Source: an uncultured Myxococcales bacterium
GTDB taxonomy: Bacteria > Myxococcota_A > Bradymonadia > UBA7976 > VGTA01
Direction of reading: 5' to 3'
DNA: 64,000 nucleotides
Assembly (NCBI GenBank): GCA_937146725.1
Contig: CAKZRU010000012.1
Span: forward strand, 1 to 64,000
Under the pieces are notes generated by a model that was not told where the DNA came from, did no database searches, and worked only from the letters and a program-made list of their open reading frames with translations. Both the position numbers and the translations under genes were made by a program. Positions 17,371 through 26,388 of this stretch are shown piece by piece (the first letter of the stretch is position 1; every line of letters begins with the position of its first letter).

Positions 17371-19416
17371 ATGCTTAATATATTCAAGTTCACCGGACGT
17401 GATCTTAGACAGCGGTTTGGTTTACAAGCTCATACAATACTTTTGCTGAGTGCATGTATTGGACTTGCTCTTAACTTGCTCGCTTGTGACTCAGAGAGTA
17501 CGAGTTCTACTCAAACAGCGGGTGAAACAAACGAAGAATTAATGGCGGGTGAGGACATACAAGCACAGGGGGTTAAGGCTCTTTTTGAAATCAGCCCTAC
17601 CGCTTATGAAACCAAGCTTGGCCATGTTCCCTTTCCGCATGATCTCTATAAAAGCGAAGAAGGTTTTTTAAAGTTAGATGGCTTTCCAAACCAAAGCGGT
17701 GTTTTGGCAAAGCTGGTTGATGAACTCGAAAGTAGTAATCAAGGTTTTGGAACAACCTCTGGCTTTTTTGTAAGTTTTTCAGAGCAGATTAACCTAGAAG
17801 CTTTACCCAATGATGGTGGAGAAAGTATTAGAGATAATTCGACCATTTCGTTAGTCGATATTGATCCTAATTCGCCTGAGTTGGGGCGTCGTTGGCCCGT
17901 ATATTGGAAGTATTTTGCTGAAGAAACTCGTTTTCTTCCGGTTCATACTTTAAGCATAAGATTATTAGAAGGGATCGCCTTACGACCAAATACTAAATAT
18001 GCTTTATTGGTCACGAATGACATTGCAGGTCCTAGCCCTCAGATGACACAAATGCTTGCTGAAAATGAGCCCAGCGAGGCAGAGCTTACACAAGTTTGGC
18101 AGCTTTACTCCCCTTTAAGAGCTTGGCTAACAAGCTTAGGAGAGCAAGCGCCAGAACTTGCGGTTGCTTCTGTTTTTACGACCCAAGATCCGGTGTCTGA
18201 ACTTTTTAAGATGAGAGACTTTGTGCATAGTTTACCGGCACCAAGCGCTCGAGAGATAGAAAGTCTAGGTGTGCAACGTGGCATCGTAAACTATGAGATC
18301 TTTGTTGGTCAATACACAGCACCTCGCTTTCAAGAGGGTGAAATCCCTTACAAAACCGAAGGCGGAGGCATACTTTTTGATTCTGAGAGTAACCCGATCA
18401 TTCAAGGGGAGGAAGACTTAAGGTTTTCTTTATCTGTACCGGAAGGAGAAATGCCCGAAGGCGGATGGCCGATCGTACTTTATGCGCATGGTACAGGTGG
18501 TAATTACCAAAGTTTTTACCGCCAAGAAGTTGCTCTAAGTTTAGCAAAAAAAGGGATTGCGGTGATCTCAATCGACCAAATCCATCATGGGGATCGAGAT
18601 GGAGGCTTATGCGATGGTGGAGTTGATTATAGCCAGTGTGTTTCGCTCTTGTTTTTTAACTTTTTAGTCCCCAAAGCCGGTCGGGATAATGTTCGCCAAA
18701 GTGCAATTGATTACGTCAGCTTACTTCGTATGGTACAGGGCTTAGAGATTTCGGCTGAGCTTTCTGATTTGGAGCAAGCCAGTCGCTTTAATCCAAATAA
18801 AGTTATGTTTATGGGTCATAGTCAGGGTGGCTTGAATGGCTCTTTATTTTTAGCAATAGAGCCGCAAGTACTCGGTGGGGTATTAAGTGGAGCAGGCTCA
18901 AATATTGCGATTAGTTTAGAACAAAAAACCAAGCCCTTTGATGTTAATCAGTTGGTTAAATTAGCCTTAGGATTTAGTGCAAACCAAACCCTTGATCGCT
19001 GGGATCCTAGTTTAACCTTATTACAAAGCTATATTGAGCCAGGCGACTGCTCTAATTTTGCTCGTTTTTGGTTTCATCAGCCACCGCAAGGATATAGTCC
19101 AAAAAGTGTATTGATGACCATTGGTTTACGGGACGAATATACCCCACCCGATACAAACTTTGCCCTTGCTGTTGCTGGACGCTTACCTTTAGTAGAGCCC
19201 ATTGCTCAGCCGATTCCTGCCCTGGAGTTTTTGGGAGTAAATGATGCCGGAATTCCACCTATTTCAGCGAACGTAAGTGAAGGGAATGCAAGCGCTGGAC
19301 TGACCCAATATGCTAATGAAGGTCATTTTTTGATTTTTGACTTACCAAGTGCCAAAGAAAGATATTCTAAGTTCTTAAAAGAGTTAGCAACCCGACCACC
19401 ACCAACGATTTACTAA
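17371..19416 (+). CDS. Lipoprotein alpha/beta-hydrolase, paralogue of the gene at 13630
   Basis: A signal sequence with lipobox NLLAC (Cys39) is followed by an acidic Ser/Thr linker and a ~600-residue catalytic region. It shares HGTGG (373-377) and the elbow GHSQG (482-486, Ser484) with the 13630 product. Also shared are the N-terminal block with PFPHDL (PFPNDL in the paralogue) and SGFFVSFSE-type strands. It lacks the paralogue's Cys-rich modules. A predicted surface or periplasmic serine esterase/lipase. It is the last gene of the envelope operon, 26 bp after the TPR gene, and converges on the kinase at 19475. The two copies probably arose by duplication and differ in surface attachment modules. 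Confidence 0.78.
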   Translation: MLNIFKFTGRDLRQRFGLQAHTILLLSACIGLALNLLACDSESTSSTQTAGETNEELMAGEDIQAQGVKALFEISPTAYETKLGHVPFPHDLYKSEEGFLKLDGFPNQSGVLAKLVDELESSNQGFGTTSGFFVSFSEQINLEALPNDGGESIRDNSTISLVDIDPNSPELGRRWPVYWKYFAEETRFLPVHTLSIRLLEGIALRPNTKYALLVTNDIAGPSPQMTQMLAENEPSEAELTQVWQLYSPLRAWLTSLGEQAPELAVASVFTTQDPVSELFKMRDFVHSLPAPSAREIESLGVQRGIVNYEIFVGQYTAPRFQEGEIPYKTEGGGILFDSESNPIIQGEEDLRFSLSVPEGEMPEGGWPIVLYAHGTGGNYQSFYRQEVALSLAKKGIAVISIDQIHHGDRDGGLCDGGVDYSQCVSLLFFNFLVPKAGRDNVRQSAIDYVSLLRMVQGLEISAELSDLEQASRFNPNKVMFMGHSQGGLNGSLFLAIEPQVLGGVLSGAGSNIAISLEQKTKPFDVNQLVKLALGFSANQTLDRWDPSLTLLQSYIEPGDCSNFARFWFHQPPQGYSPKSVLMTIGLRDEYTPPDTNFALAVAGRLPLVEPIAQPIPALEFLGVNDAGIPPISANVSEGNASAGLTQYANEGHFLIFDLPSAKERYSKFLKELATRPPPTIY

Positions 19417-19474
19417 TGACCAAATCACGACTTAATCACGATCATAAAAGCTTTTCACAGCAAGTGTAACTTGG

Positions 19475-21592
19475 CTATTGATTTGGTGCGCTTTGCTCTT
19501 GATTTAGGTGTAAATAGTTCTGTGATTTAAGCAGCAAGTCAGTCTGATATTCACTTAGTGCCTGCTGACTTTTAAGTTGGCTAAGCGTGCTTTCTAATAA
19601 GGACCACAGTTTATTTTGAAGATATACCTTTAGACGCGTATTAAAATAACGCTGATCAAGCTGAGTTCGATCGGAAATCGGTAGTGCTAAAAATATATTA
19701 TCCGCCTTACTGAAATGCTTAATTGCAAGCTTAAGTCTAAGTAAAACCGATGCCTTTAACCTAACTCGAAGGAGGGTTAAGGCATACAAATGCCGGTCTT
19801 GGTGTAACTTGAGTTGACCTGGCTTGATTTCATATAGTTGGATTAATGCTTTCTGCGCACTTTCTTCCTTATTTTGCCAAGTATATAGATAAGCTTGATA
19901 TAGTTTTTGCCTAAAGTTTATGTCGGCAGCATTACCAGTGACTTGCTCAGTGATTTGCCAAGAGTCCGGATGAGAGTCAAGCCACTGTAAAGCTTCACTA
20001 ATTAATTGAGACTCTGGACTGTTGGGTTGGCTGATTGACAAGTGTGAGGATTGTTGACTTAAGTCATTGATTAAGCTCTGTATCTTTTGCTCATCGAATA
20101 TTAAGTGTTTGTTTAGGGTATTCTTTTGGTCTTTAGAGCGCTGCCTAGAGTCACGAGTTTTATGATCAGATCCCTTTAGGTCAGACTCACTGACGAGCAT
20201 GATATAAGTCAAAAAGCCCACACAAATAAAGATCGCTAAACCGTTGATCGTTTTTATCCAACTTAAGCTAGAATATTGTGGCTGAGTGATTCGCTGAGCA
20301 GAAGCAGTATTGTAAGAGTTACTATTATCAGAAGTATCAGAAGCACTTTTGTCAGAAATAGTTACAGAGGCTAAGCGAGCAGAACTTATCTTAATAGAAT
20401 GAACGGATGTAGCTGAAACGGCCATATCAGGTTCTTTGGTGAAAAAGTCAGCAGGTAGGCGAAAGCTTTCAGTCACGATCTTTGCGGGCTGTAAATCTAA
20501 AAGTCTTGGATCTATGGCTAGCGAAATCCTTTGGGTTCTAGTCGCTTCATTAAGTGCTTCTAGAGTGAGTAATGAAGAAGTTCTGAGCCGGTCTTGAGTC
20601 ATTTGACTCTGACAGTCTTCAAAAGGAACAATACTCATCAATAACTCCGGGTGTTTCTTAGCCCAAAGCTCTAATTGCTCACTTAATTCTTGTGCACTTT
20701 GCGGACGTTCATCAGATTGCTTGGCTAGAGTTTTGGCAATGATCTGATCAAGTTCAGTTTCAAACTCAAGAGCGGGAGGTGGAGTATTAAGATGTAGCCA
20801 GGTTAATCTTAAATTAGCCGGTAAAATAGTAAGTTCAGAGGGAATACGTAAGTTGCTCATCGCAAAAGGCGGATAGCCTTTAAGAATCTCAAAAAAAATG
20901 ATGCCGATTGAATATAGGTCAGATGCCGAAGATACCTTTTGATTTCTGATCTGCTCCGGTGCCATATAATGAGGTGTACCGATCATCGGTAAATCAAGAG
21001 AAGCCGTGAGCGAAGTATCACTCTCCAAATCTTTGGCGACTCCAAAGTCTAGAAGTTTTAGTAAGGGCTCACCATGTTCAGTTTGAGTGATAAATAGATT
21101 CTCTGGCTTTAGATCACGATGAATGACAGAAAACTGATGCGCATGTGATAGCGCTGAAAGAGCTTGTTGAATCAGGTTTAAGGCTTCACCAAGTGTTAGC
21201 AAACTTTCTGCTTTTAACCGTTGAGCAAGGCTTTGGCCTGTCAATCGCTCCATCACTAAATATGGTGCTTGTCCTTGAGTTTTCTGTTTTTTTGGATCTT
21301 TTTGATCATCTTGAGCACCGAAAGCTGTTTTAGTGAGTTCTTCTCCCTTAAAAAACTCATAAATCTTTACAATATGCGGATGATCTAGACGAGACATCAT
21401 TTCCATTTCAGCTGTGAGTCTACGCTGATACTGTTTACTTTTTTCTCGATGGCTGAGTAAAAACTTGATCGCGCATGGGCGCTGTTTTTCTTGGTCATAA
21501 GCATCATAAACAATGCCCATACCACCCTGTCCAAGAGTACCTTTAATCAAATATTTAGATTGAAACACATCACCTTTGTTGAGCTGAGTCAT
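19475..21592 (-). CDS. Transmembrane Ser/Thr protein kinase
   Basis: A Hanks-type kinase with all main motifs: glycine loop GQGGMG (21-26), VAIK-type Lys (CAIK, 40-43), HRDLKPEN, DFG (LLDFGVAK) and APE (MAPEQIRN). The kinase domain spans about residues 10-320 with an acidic Gln/Lys insert after ~70. A Ser/Thr-rich juxtamembrane stretch leads to one membrane helix (about 455-475, LAIFICVGFLTYIML) and a ~220-residue outer domain with helical, TPR-like character. AGGATAGA precedes the ATG. It lies 59 bp downstream of the MopE-like lipoprotein gene on the same strand, so the two may be co-transcribed. The lipoprotein could be an input or a surface readout. Confidence 0.9.
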   Translation of the reverse strand: MTQLNKGDVFQSKYLIKGTLGQGGMGIVYDAYDQEKQRPCAIKFLLSHREKSKQYQRRLTAEMEMMSRLDHPHIVKIYEFFKGEELTKTAFGAQDDQKDPKKQKTQGQAPYLVMERLTGQSLAQRLKAESLLTLGEALNLIQQALSALSHAHQFSVIHRDLKPENLFITQTEHGEPLLKLLDFGVAKDLESDTSLTASLDLPMIGTPHYMAPEQIRNQKVSSASDLYSIGIIFFEILKGYPPFAMSNLRIPSELTILPANLRLTWLHLNTPPPALEFETELDQIIAKTLAKQSDERPQSAQELSEQLELWAKKHPELLMSIVPFEDCQSQMTQDRLRTSSLLTLEALNEATRTQRISLAIDPRLLDLQPAKIVTESFRLPADFFTKEPDMAVSATSVHSIKISSARLASVTISDKSASDTSDNSNSYNTASAQRITQPQYSSLSWIKTINGLAIFICVGFLTYIMLVSESDLKGSDHKTRDSRQRSKDQKNTLNKHLIFDEQKIQSLINDLSQQSSHLSISQPNSPESQLISEALQWLDSHPDSWQITEQVTGNAADINFRQKLYQAYLYTWQNKEESAQKALIQLYEIKPGQLKLHQDRHLYALTLLRVRLKASVLLRLKLAIKHFSKADNIFLALPISDRTQLDQRYFNTRLKVYLQNKLWSLLESTLSQLKSQQALSEYQTDLLLKSQNYLHLNQEQSAPNQ

Positions 21593-21651
21593 TCTATCCT
21601 AACATTGATTTGGCTTGATCATCTAAAAGGAAATGCATACTGAATAATGAA

Positions 21652-23217
21652 TTACTGTTGGCATGCATCGGGATCTAAGGTTTCATATCGTAAATTGATC
21701 CCATAGGATTGACAAGAGTTAACACTGCCATTTCGGCCTTTTATTTCAAGCACAAACTCTCTGGAGTCATTGGAAAGTATACAGGAGCCTGACCAAGAAA
21801 TGCCGATCATATATAAGCCTCGAGTTGCATCATAACTATTTGCTAATTCATTTGTACACACCCTAAAGTTTTCAGAACTACAAGCATTGCCGGTTTGATT
21901 GATGCTTAAGCAAGCGATAATATCTTCATGAGGCATACCTTCGGGGGGAGTCAATTCTACAAAAGTGGCAAAACATTGGTTTTGATTAAAGCCACAGGCA
22001 AAGCTAATCGTATTACCCAAGGGATCACTTACCTGCTCATTCACTTGCATACGATACCAATCAATATCGGGCTCTTCATTAGGTAAGGTGTAAAGATTTG
22101 CATTGCTGATTCTTTGTGAGCCATCACCATCTAAAGCGGGCAAAATATGGGCGCTTTGACAGGTATTATTACCACCGACTTCGCGTACATCCACATTAAG
22201 ATTTTCGTCAGTGTAGCCATCACAATCATTATCAAGATTATCACAGACTTCCATTTCAGGCGCGATATACCCTGAACCTCCACAGGCTCCAAGTTGTCCA
22301 AGCTGACAGATCTGCGTACCCGGACTACATTGACCAACACTAAAGCCACAATCTACAATTTCGCCATCTGTACATTGACAGCCCTCATCAATGGTTTGGT
22401 CACAGTTGTTATCCACTGAATCACATTCTTCAAGTCCGGCTGGATTGATGGCTGGATTATTGTCATCACAGTCTCCGGAACGCTGACTATACCCCTGAGG
22501 CCTAGCACAAGCTTCGGTTGAGCTTGCTAATTCAGAGGAGCCATAGCCATCGCTATCAGCATCAAGAAAATAGGTTTCGCCTACACCTTCATCAACTAAG
22601 CCATCGCAATCATTATCTAAAGTATCGCATTGCTCCGCTTCAGCTTGAGGTGCAGAACAATTAACAAAGGCGCCCGAACTACAGATTTCTTCGCCCTCGC
22701 CACACAAATTACTACAGGAACGTCTAAGTACCCCCCCATCTTGTCCTTCATCAATACGTCCATCTTGATCATCATCAAGACCATTACAGTCCTCTATAGC
22801 ATTCATACAGGAACCCGCCAAGCAAACTTGTCCTTCAGCACAGCTTAGCCCACACTGTCCGCAGTGTTGGGAGTTCGTTTGTGTTTGTGTACATTGGTTA
22901 TCACAAACACTTTCACCGCTTGGACAGCTTGGTGCGTTAGGCATACAAATTGACTCGGTACAGGTATTGCCTTCTTCACAACTTAATCCGCATTGACCAC
23001 AATTGTTAAGGTCTGCCGATAAATCATAGCAAAAACCATTACAATAGGTATAACCAACAGGGCAACTTGGTATTTCTGGATCACTAGGACAGCCCCATAA
23101 AAAGAAAGAAGTGAGCAATAAAAGTCCTGATCGAATCTTATAATATAAGGATAGGTTAATTAAGTTTATTGAAAGGCTAATTGGGTTAAAGACTATATTA
23201 AAAATTACCCTAAGCAT
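21652..23217 (-). CDS. Cys-rich MopE-like lipoprotein
   Basis: A long N-terminal hydrophobic signal ends in lipobox LWGC, so this is an outer-envelope lipoprotein. Three Cys modules (NCGQCGLSC...) are followed by repeated 'putative metal-binding' motifs of the CDxxDNDCDGxxDEG form (DGLDDDQDGRIDEG, CDTLDNDCDGLVDEG, CDSVDNNCDQTIDEG, CDNLDNDCDGYTDEN), as in MopE-like and Myxococcota surface proteins, where Asp-rich loops bind Ca2+. The C-terminal ~180 residues form a beta-rich, Cys-containing domain I do not recognise. GAGGAA lies before the ATG. Likely surface-exposed, calcium-stabilised; the ligand is unknown. Confidence 0.82.
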   Translation of the reverse strand: MLRVIFNIVFNPISLSINLINLSLYYKIRSGLLLLTSFFLWGCPSDPEIPSCPVGYTYCNGFCYDLSADLNNCGQCGLSCEEGNTCTESICMPNAPSCPSGESVCDNQCTQTQTNSQHCGQCGLSCAEGQVCLAGSCMNAIEDCNGLDDDQDGRIDEGQDGGVLRRSCSNLCGEGEEICSSGAFVNCSAPQAEAEQCDTLDNDCDGLVDEGVGETYFLDADSDGYGSSELASSTEACARPQGYSQRSGDCDDNNPAINPAGLEECDSVDNNCDQTIDEGCQCTDGEIVDCGFSVGQCSPGTQICQLGQLGACGGSGYIAPEMEVCDNLDNDCDGYTDENLNVDVREVGGNNTCQSAHILPALDGDGSQRISNANLYTLPNEEPDIDWYRMQVNEQVSDPLGNTISFACGFNQNQCFATFVELTPPEGMPHEDIIACLSINQTGNACSSENFRVCTNELANSYDATRGLYMIGISWSGSCILSNDSREFVLEIKGRNGSVNSCQSYGINLRYETLDPDACQQ

Positions 23218-23542
23218 GACGTATTAATTCCTCATCTTAATCGATATTTGTTGATCATAAGTCGCTTGTTTTTTCTATGTTGAGCCTGACTGTAATGAGT
23301 TAAGTTCAATGTCAAAACTAAAGCGCATTAGATACAAAAAAGTTAAAGTATTATGATACTTTTCGCCTATCCTCTTTTGCTCATCAAAGCAAGAGCTTTG
23401 AGAACTTTTACTAAAGTTCTTAGCAATATGTAACTTGAAAATAACTTAAGTTTAAGCTTGGGTGTTTCGTATTGTTAAATCCCGATTACTCCTAAATGAA
23501 TGTTCATCCAGATAGAAAGAAAGCTCTGAGTAGCCTGAGGCC
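23218..23542. other. Divergent intergenic region with three small perfect hairpins
   Basis: A region of 325 bp between the MopE-like lipoprotein (minus) and the SGNH hydrolase (plus), with no credible ORF. It holds three perfect short inverted repeats within 76 bp: AAAGTAT/ATACTTT (23345-23362, loop TATG), TCAAAGC/GCTTTGA (23384-23401, loop AAGA) and AGAACTTT/AAAGTTCT (23401-23420, loop TACT). The last two share base 23401. They may form a structured leader or operators for the divergent promoters. Confidence 0.5.
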
Positions 23543-25180
23543 ATGCCAGTGAAGAATGATCAAAAACAGATGTTCAAAGTCGTTCTCCTGTGGCTTTATT
23601 TGTGCCGGTGCTTTTTTAGGCTTAGGCAGTGCTGCACTCAAGACTTTTTGAACTCTATAAAGTCTGTATCATCACTGCTTACATTAATCATTAGTTTGCC
23701 TATAAATGCGCACACCTTAAATCCTACGCTAAGTAAGCAAGATATCCTGCCGCAATTTTTGCATCTCGATTTACCCTACAGTTCCACCATTGCCAAAAAA
23801 AAGAAACTTCAGCTTCGTAGTCGGCAAGATTTACTGCAGGAGATTCATGTTTTACAGGAAAAGGTGATTTGGCGAGCATATACTGACTCACATCTGAGTT
23901 TGCCAAGTATGTTTGATTGGATACCCAAGCTTAATGCTATGATCGTTCAGCACCCTTTACGCAAATCCGGACTGATGGTCCTTGGTGATTCCTTATCAGC
24001 GAGTCGACATTTTATAAGCTGTTTGTATGAACATCCTTCAAAGGATCTGAAGCGCTGGTATAGCATGATTCAGACTTGGCATAATCGAGGTGATCTTTCT
24101 GTATTTAAACGAGAAAGCTTTGCGGCGCAACATGGAGCCACTTCTTGGGAGCTACTTAAGTCGAAGCGTTTTAAACCTAAGCAAGGGTATGGCTATTCAA
24201 GAGAAGTACTAGGATTTACAGAGGTTTTATCAACCCCTCTTTTGCTTGAGCTTTCGTACAACTCGGCTCGTTATGCCTCTCTATTAATTGGAACTAATGA
24301 TTTGCTCTATAACCGCGGTTTGGAAAGATTTTCTTGGCGGCTTATTCAGCTTTTGGAGACTCTAAAAGATTACGGAGTACTCCCCTTGATACAAACACTG
24401 CCAAATCAAGGTTATCAGCATTTAAAGAACGCAAAAATGATTCAAACTTTTAATCGCTTAATTAAAGTGATCGCAAGTGTTGAAGCTCTTCCATTACTTG
24501 ATCTGAATGAACCCTTGTCAAACTTAAATCATCAAGGGCTTAGGGCAGACGGCATACATCTTAATGCCTATTCCGGTGGATGTAAGTTTTCTAAAAAAGG
24601 TCTAAGATTTGGTCAAAACCTACGTAATAAGCTTGTTTTAGACAGTTTGTTTACCTTGCATCAAAGAGAAAAGTATATATTGGGCAAAACTCAGGTGAGT
24701 AAGCCGGCTAAAGTTTTAGTGAGTCACATAAATAAAAGTGGTTCTGCACTAAGCCAGCAAAATCTTAACTCACAAACTCCATGTGCACAGCAAATTCATA
24801 ATCTCTCCAAAAGGCAAAGACGCTGGCGTTTAATTAGACGAGGGTATCAAGAAAGCAAACAAGAGTATCATAACGTACCGATCGAGGCCTATGGCTCTTG
24901 GTATATTGGTCAACAACAGTTTACAGTTTCACAAGCAAATAAAACTCAGTTGATCACCTTACTCTCGCCTGGAGCAAAGCTTGATAAAACACGCGAACAA
25001 GCATGGTTAAAACTCAACAATGGAAGATGTGTTGACCTTAAAGAAATTGCTATCGAGCTCTATTTACCAAAAGGTCAACACCAATTTGTTCATGTGGTGA
25101 GAAGTCAACCAGAACTTGTCTCTCAAGAAGACCAGATCCCGACTCATCAGATACAGGGGCGAGCGGTCTTTGCTTGGTAG
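23543..25180 (+). CDS. SGNH/GDSL-family hydrolase, secreted
   Basis: An N-terminal basic and hydrophobic region (SSLLTLIISLPINAHT) resembles a signal sequence; the true start could be later than 23543. Catalytic blocks of the SGNH superfamily are clear: block I VLGDSLSAS (146-154, Ser150), block III IGTNDL (249-254, Asn252) and block V ADGIHLN (335-341, Asp336/His339). The family hydrolyses esters of lipids or polysaccharides. After about residue 350 a basic linker leads to a ~110-residue C-terminal domain of unknown type. GAGG lies very close to the ATG. It is alone on its strand before the aspartoacylase-like gene. The substrate cannot be predicted. Confidence 0.8.
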   Translation: MPVKNDQKQMFKVVLLWLYLCRCFFRLRQCCTQDFLNSIKSVSSLLTLIISLPINAHTLNPTLSKQDILPQFLHLDLPYSSTIAKKKKLQLRSRQDLLQEIHVLQEKVIWRAYTDSHLSLPSMFDWIPKLNAMIVQHPLRKSGLMVLGDSLSASRHFISCLYEHPSKDLKRWYSMIQTWHNRGDLSVFKRESFAAQHGATSWELLKSKRFKPKQGYGYSREVLGFTEVLSTPLLLELSYNSARYASLLIGTNDLLYNRGLERFSWRLIQLLETLKDYGVLPLIQTLPNQGYQHLKNAKMIQTFNRLIKVIASVEALPLLDLNEPLSNLNHQGLRADGIHLNAYSGGCKFSKKGLRFGQNLRNKLVLDSLFTLHQREKYILGKTQVSKPAKVLVSHINKSGSALSQQNLNSQTPCAQQIHNLSKRQRRWRLIRRGYQESKQEYHNVPIEAYGSWYIGQQQFTVSQANKTQLITLLSPGAKLDKTREQAWLKLNNGRCVDLKEIAIELYLPKGQHQFVHVVRSQPELVSQEDQIPTHQIQGRAVFAW

Positions 25181-25349
25181 AGCTATAAAGCAGATTTTTA
25201 ACCTAGGTCGCAATCACACTTTTGGATTAGTTCTTGCAAAGACCATGCTATTCTAAGTTAAATACAGTTAAATACAATAATACATAGATGTAGTAAGAAG
25301 AGTTTATTGTAGATTCCGGATCTAAACTTAGGTTCTTGTCTTCAAGTTT

Positions 25350-26321
25350 ATGGGCAAGATTGTCAAAAAGTGTGAGTGGGGAAAGCATTTGAAATTAACC
25401 AAGGATGAACGAAGCGAGCTATGGTCAAAGTTAAATGGCGAACGTTATCACCAGTTTCGTACGCCAACCAAAGGAGTATGGCAGATCACAAGTTCTAAAA
25501 AGGGACCACACTTATGGATTGTGGGCGCTGTTCATGGCAATGAGGCTGTGGGCGCTGTTGTCATTAGCGAGTTATTAGAACTCGCTTTAAGCAACCCATT
25601 CTTAAACTGTGGTCAACTGACTCTTGTGATTGGGAACCCAAGCGCTTTCTTAGCCGATCAACGTTATATTGATCAGGATTTAAATCGGGCCTTTGCGGAA
25701 GATCTTGATGATATAACGCAAAAAGAAATCCAAAGAAAAAAGACTTTAAGCACTTTACTCAAGCTAGATCCGCCAACATTTGTTCTTGATTTACACAGCG
25801 TAAGTCGTGGTGATCATGGGATTATTGTTTATCCGGAAGAATCACAAGAGTGGGCCAAAATTCTTTGCTGCCTTGATGTTCATTTTTGCTATTCCAAAGC
25901 ACATATGGCCGGAGAGACTTTAATCGATGCTGCCCAAAGATATGGGGCAGGCGTCATGGTCGTTGAATGTGGTCACCATCACAGTCCCAATACCAAGTTT
26001 ATTGCTTTTGCGCATATCCAAAAATTATTTAGACACTTTCAAAGCGCTCAAATTGATTTGGTCGAGGCGCTTCCTAAATGTGTTGACTTGATCACGCGTT
26101 ATCGCTCCAAACAGATGATCAAACCTAATCCAAACTTTAAGTTTATTTTACCGGTGGAAACAGGAACGGCCATTGATCCAGATGTGATCTTTGCTGAAGA
26201 TGATCATGGTCAACACAAAGTCACAGAAAGAATGTGGTTGATGATGCCTTCATTGGAAGTTAAGCCACATGATCAAGATGCCGGATGGCTTTGTATACGA
26301 GAGTTGCTATCTCGAACATAA
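25350..26321 (+). CDS. Succinylglutamate desuccinylase/aspartoacylase-family metalloenzyme
   Basis: A zinc carboxypeptidase-like fold. The metal ligands are in GAVHGNE (His62, Glu65) and LDLHS (His149), and the catalytic Glu is probably in VVECGHH (Glu206). The dimer/substrate Arg region is DQDLNRAF. The length (323) fits AstE/ASPA. No arginine-succinyltransferase genes are near, so an AstE role in arginine breakdown is not supported by context. It may instead deacylate an N-acyl amino acid or a peptide. No signal peptide, so cytoplasmic. The ATG at 25350 lacks a strong ribosome site (AGG about 17 bases upstream), but no better start is present. Confidence 0.82.
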   Translation: MGKIVKKCEWGKHLKLTKDERSELWSKLNGERYHQFRTPTKGVWQITSSKKGPHLWIVGAVHGNEAVGAVVISELLELALSNPFLNCGQLTLVIGNPSAFLADQRYIDQDLNRAFAEDLDDITQKEIQRKKTLSTLLKLDPPTFVLDLHSVSRGDHGIIVYPEESQEWAKILCCLDVHFCYSKAHMAGETLIDAAQRYGAGVMVVECGHHHSPNTKFIAFAHIQKLFRHFQSAQIDLVEALPKCVDLITRYRSKQMIKPNPNFKFILPVETGTAIDPDVIFAEDDHGQHKVTERMWLMMPSLEVKPHDQDAGWLCIRELLSRT

Positions 26322-26388
26322 ATAGACATATAATATAAAAACTTAATAACTATTTTTGATCTTTGACATCACGAAAGGTAGGTCTTTG

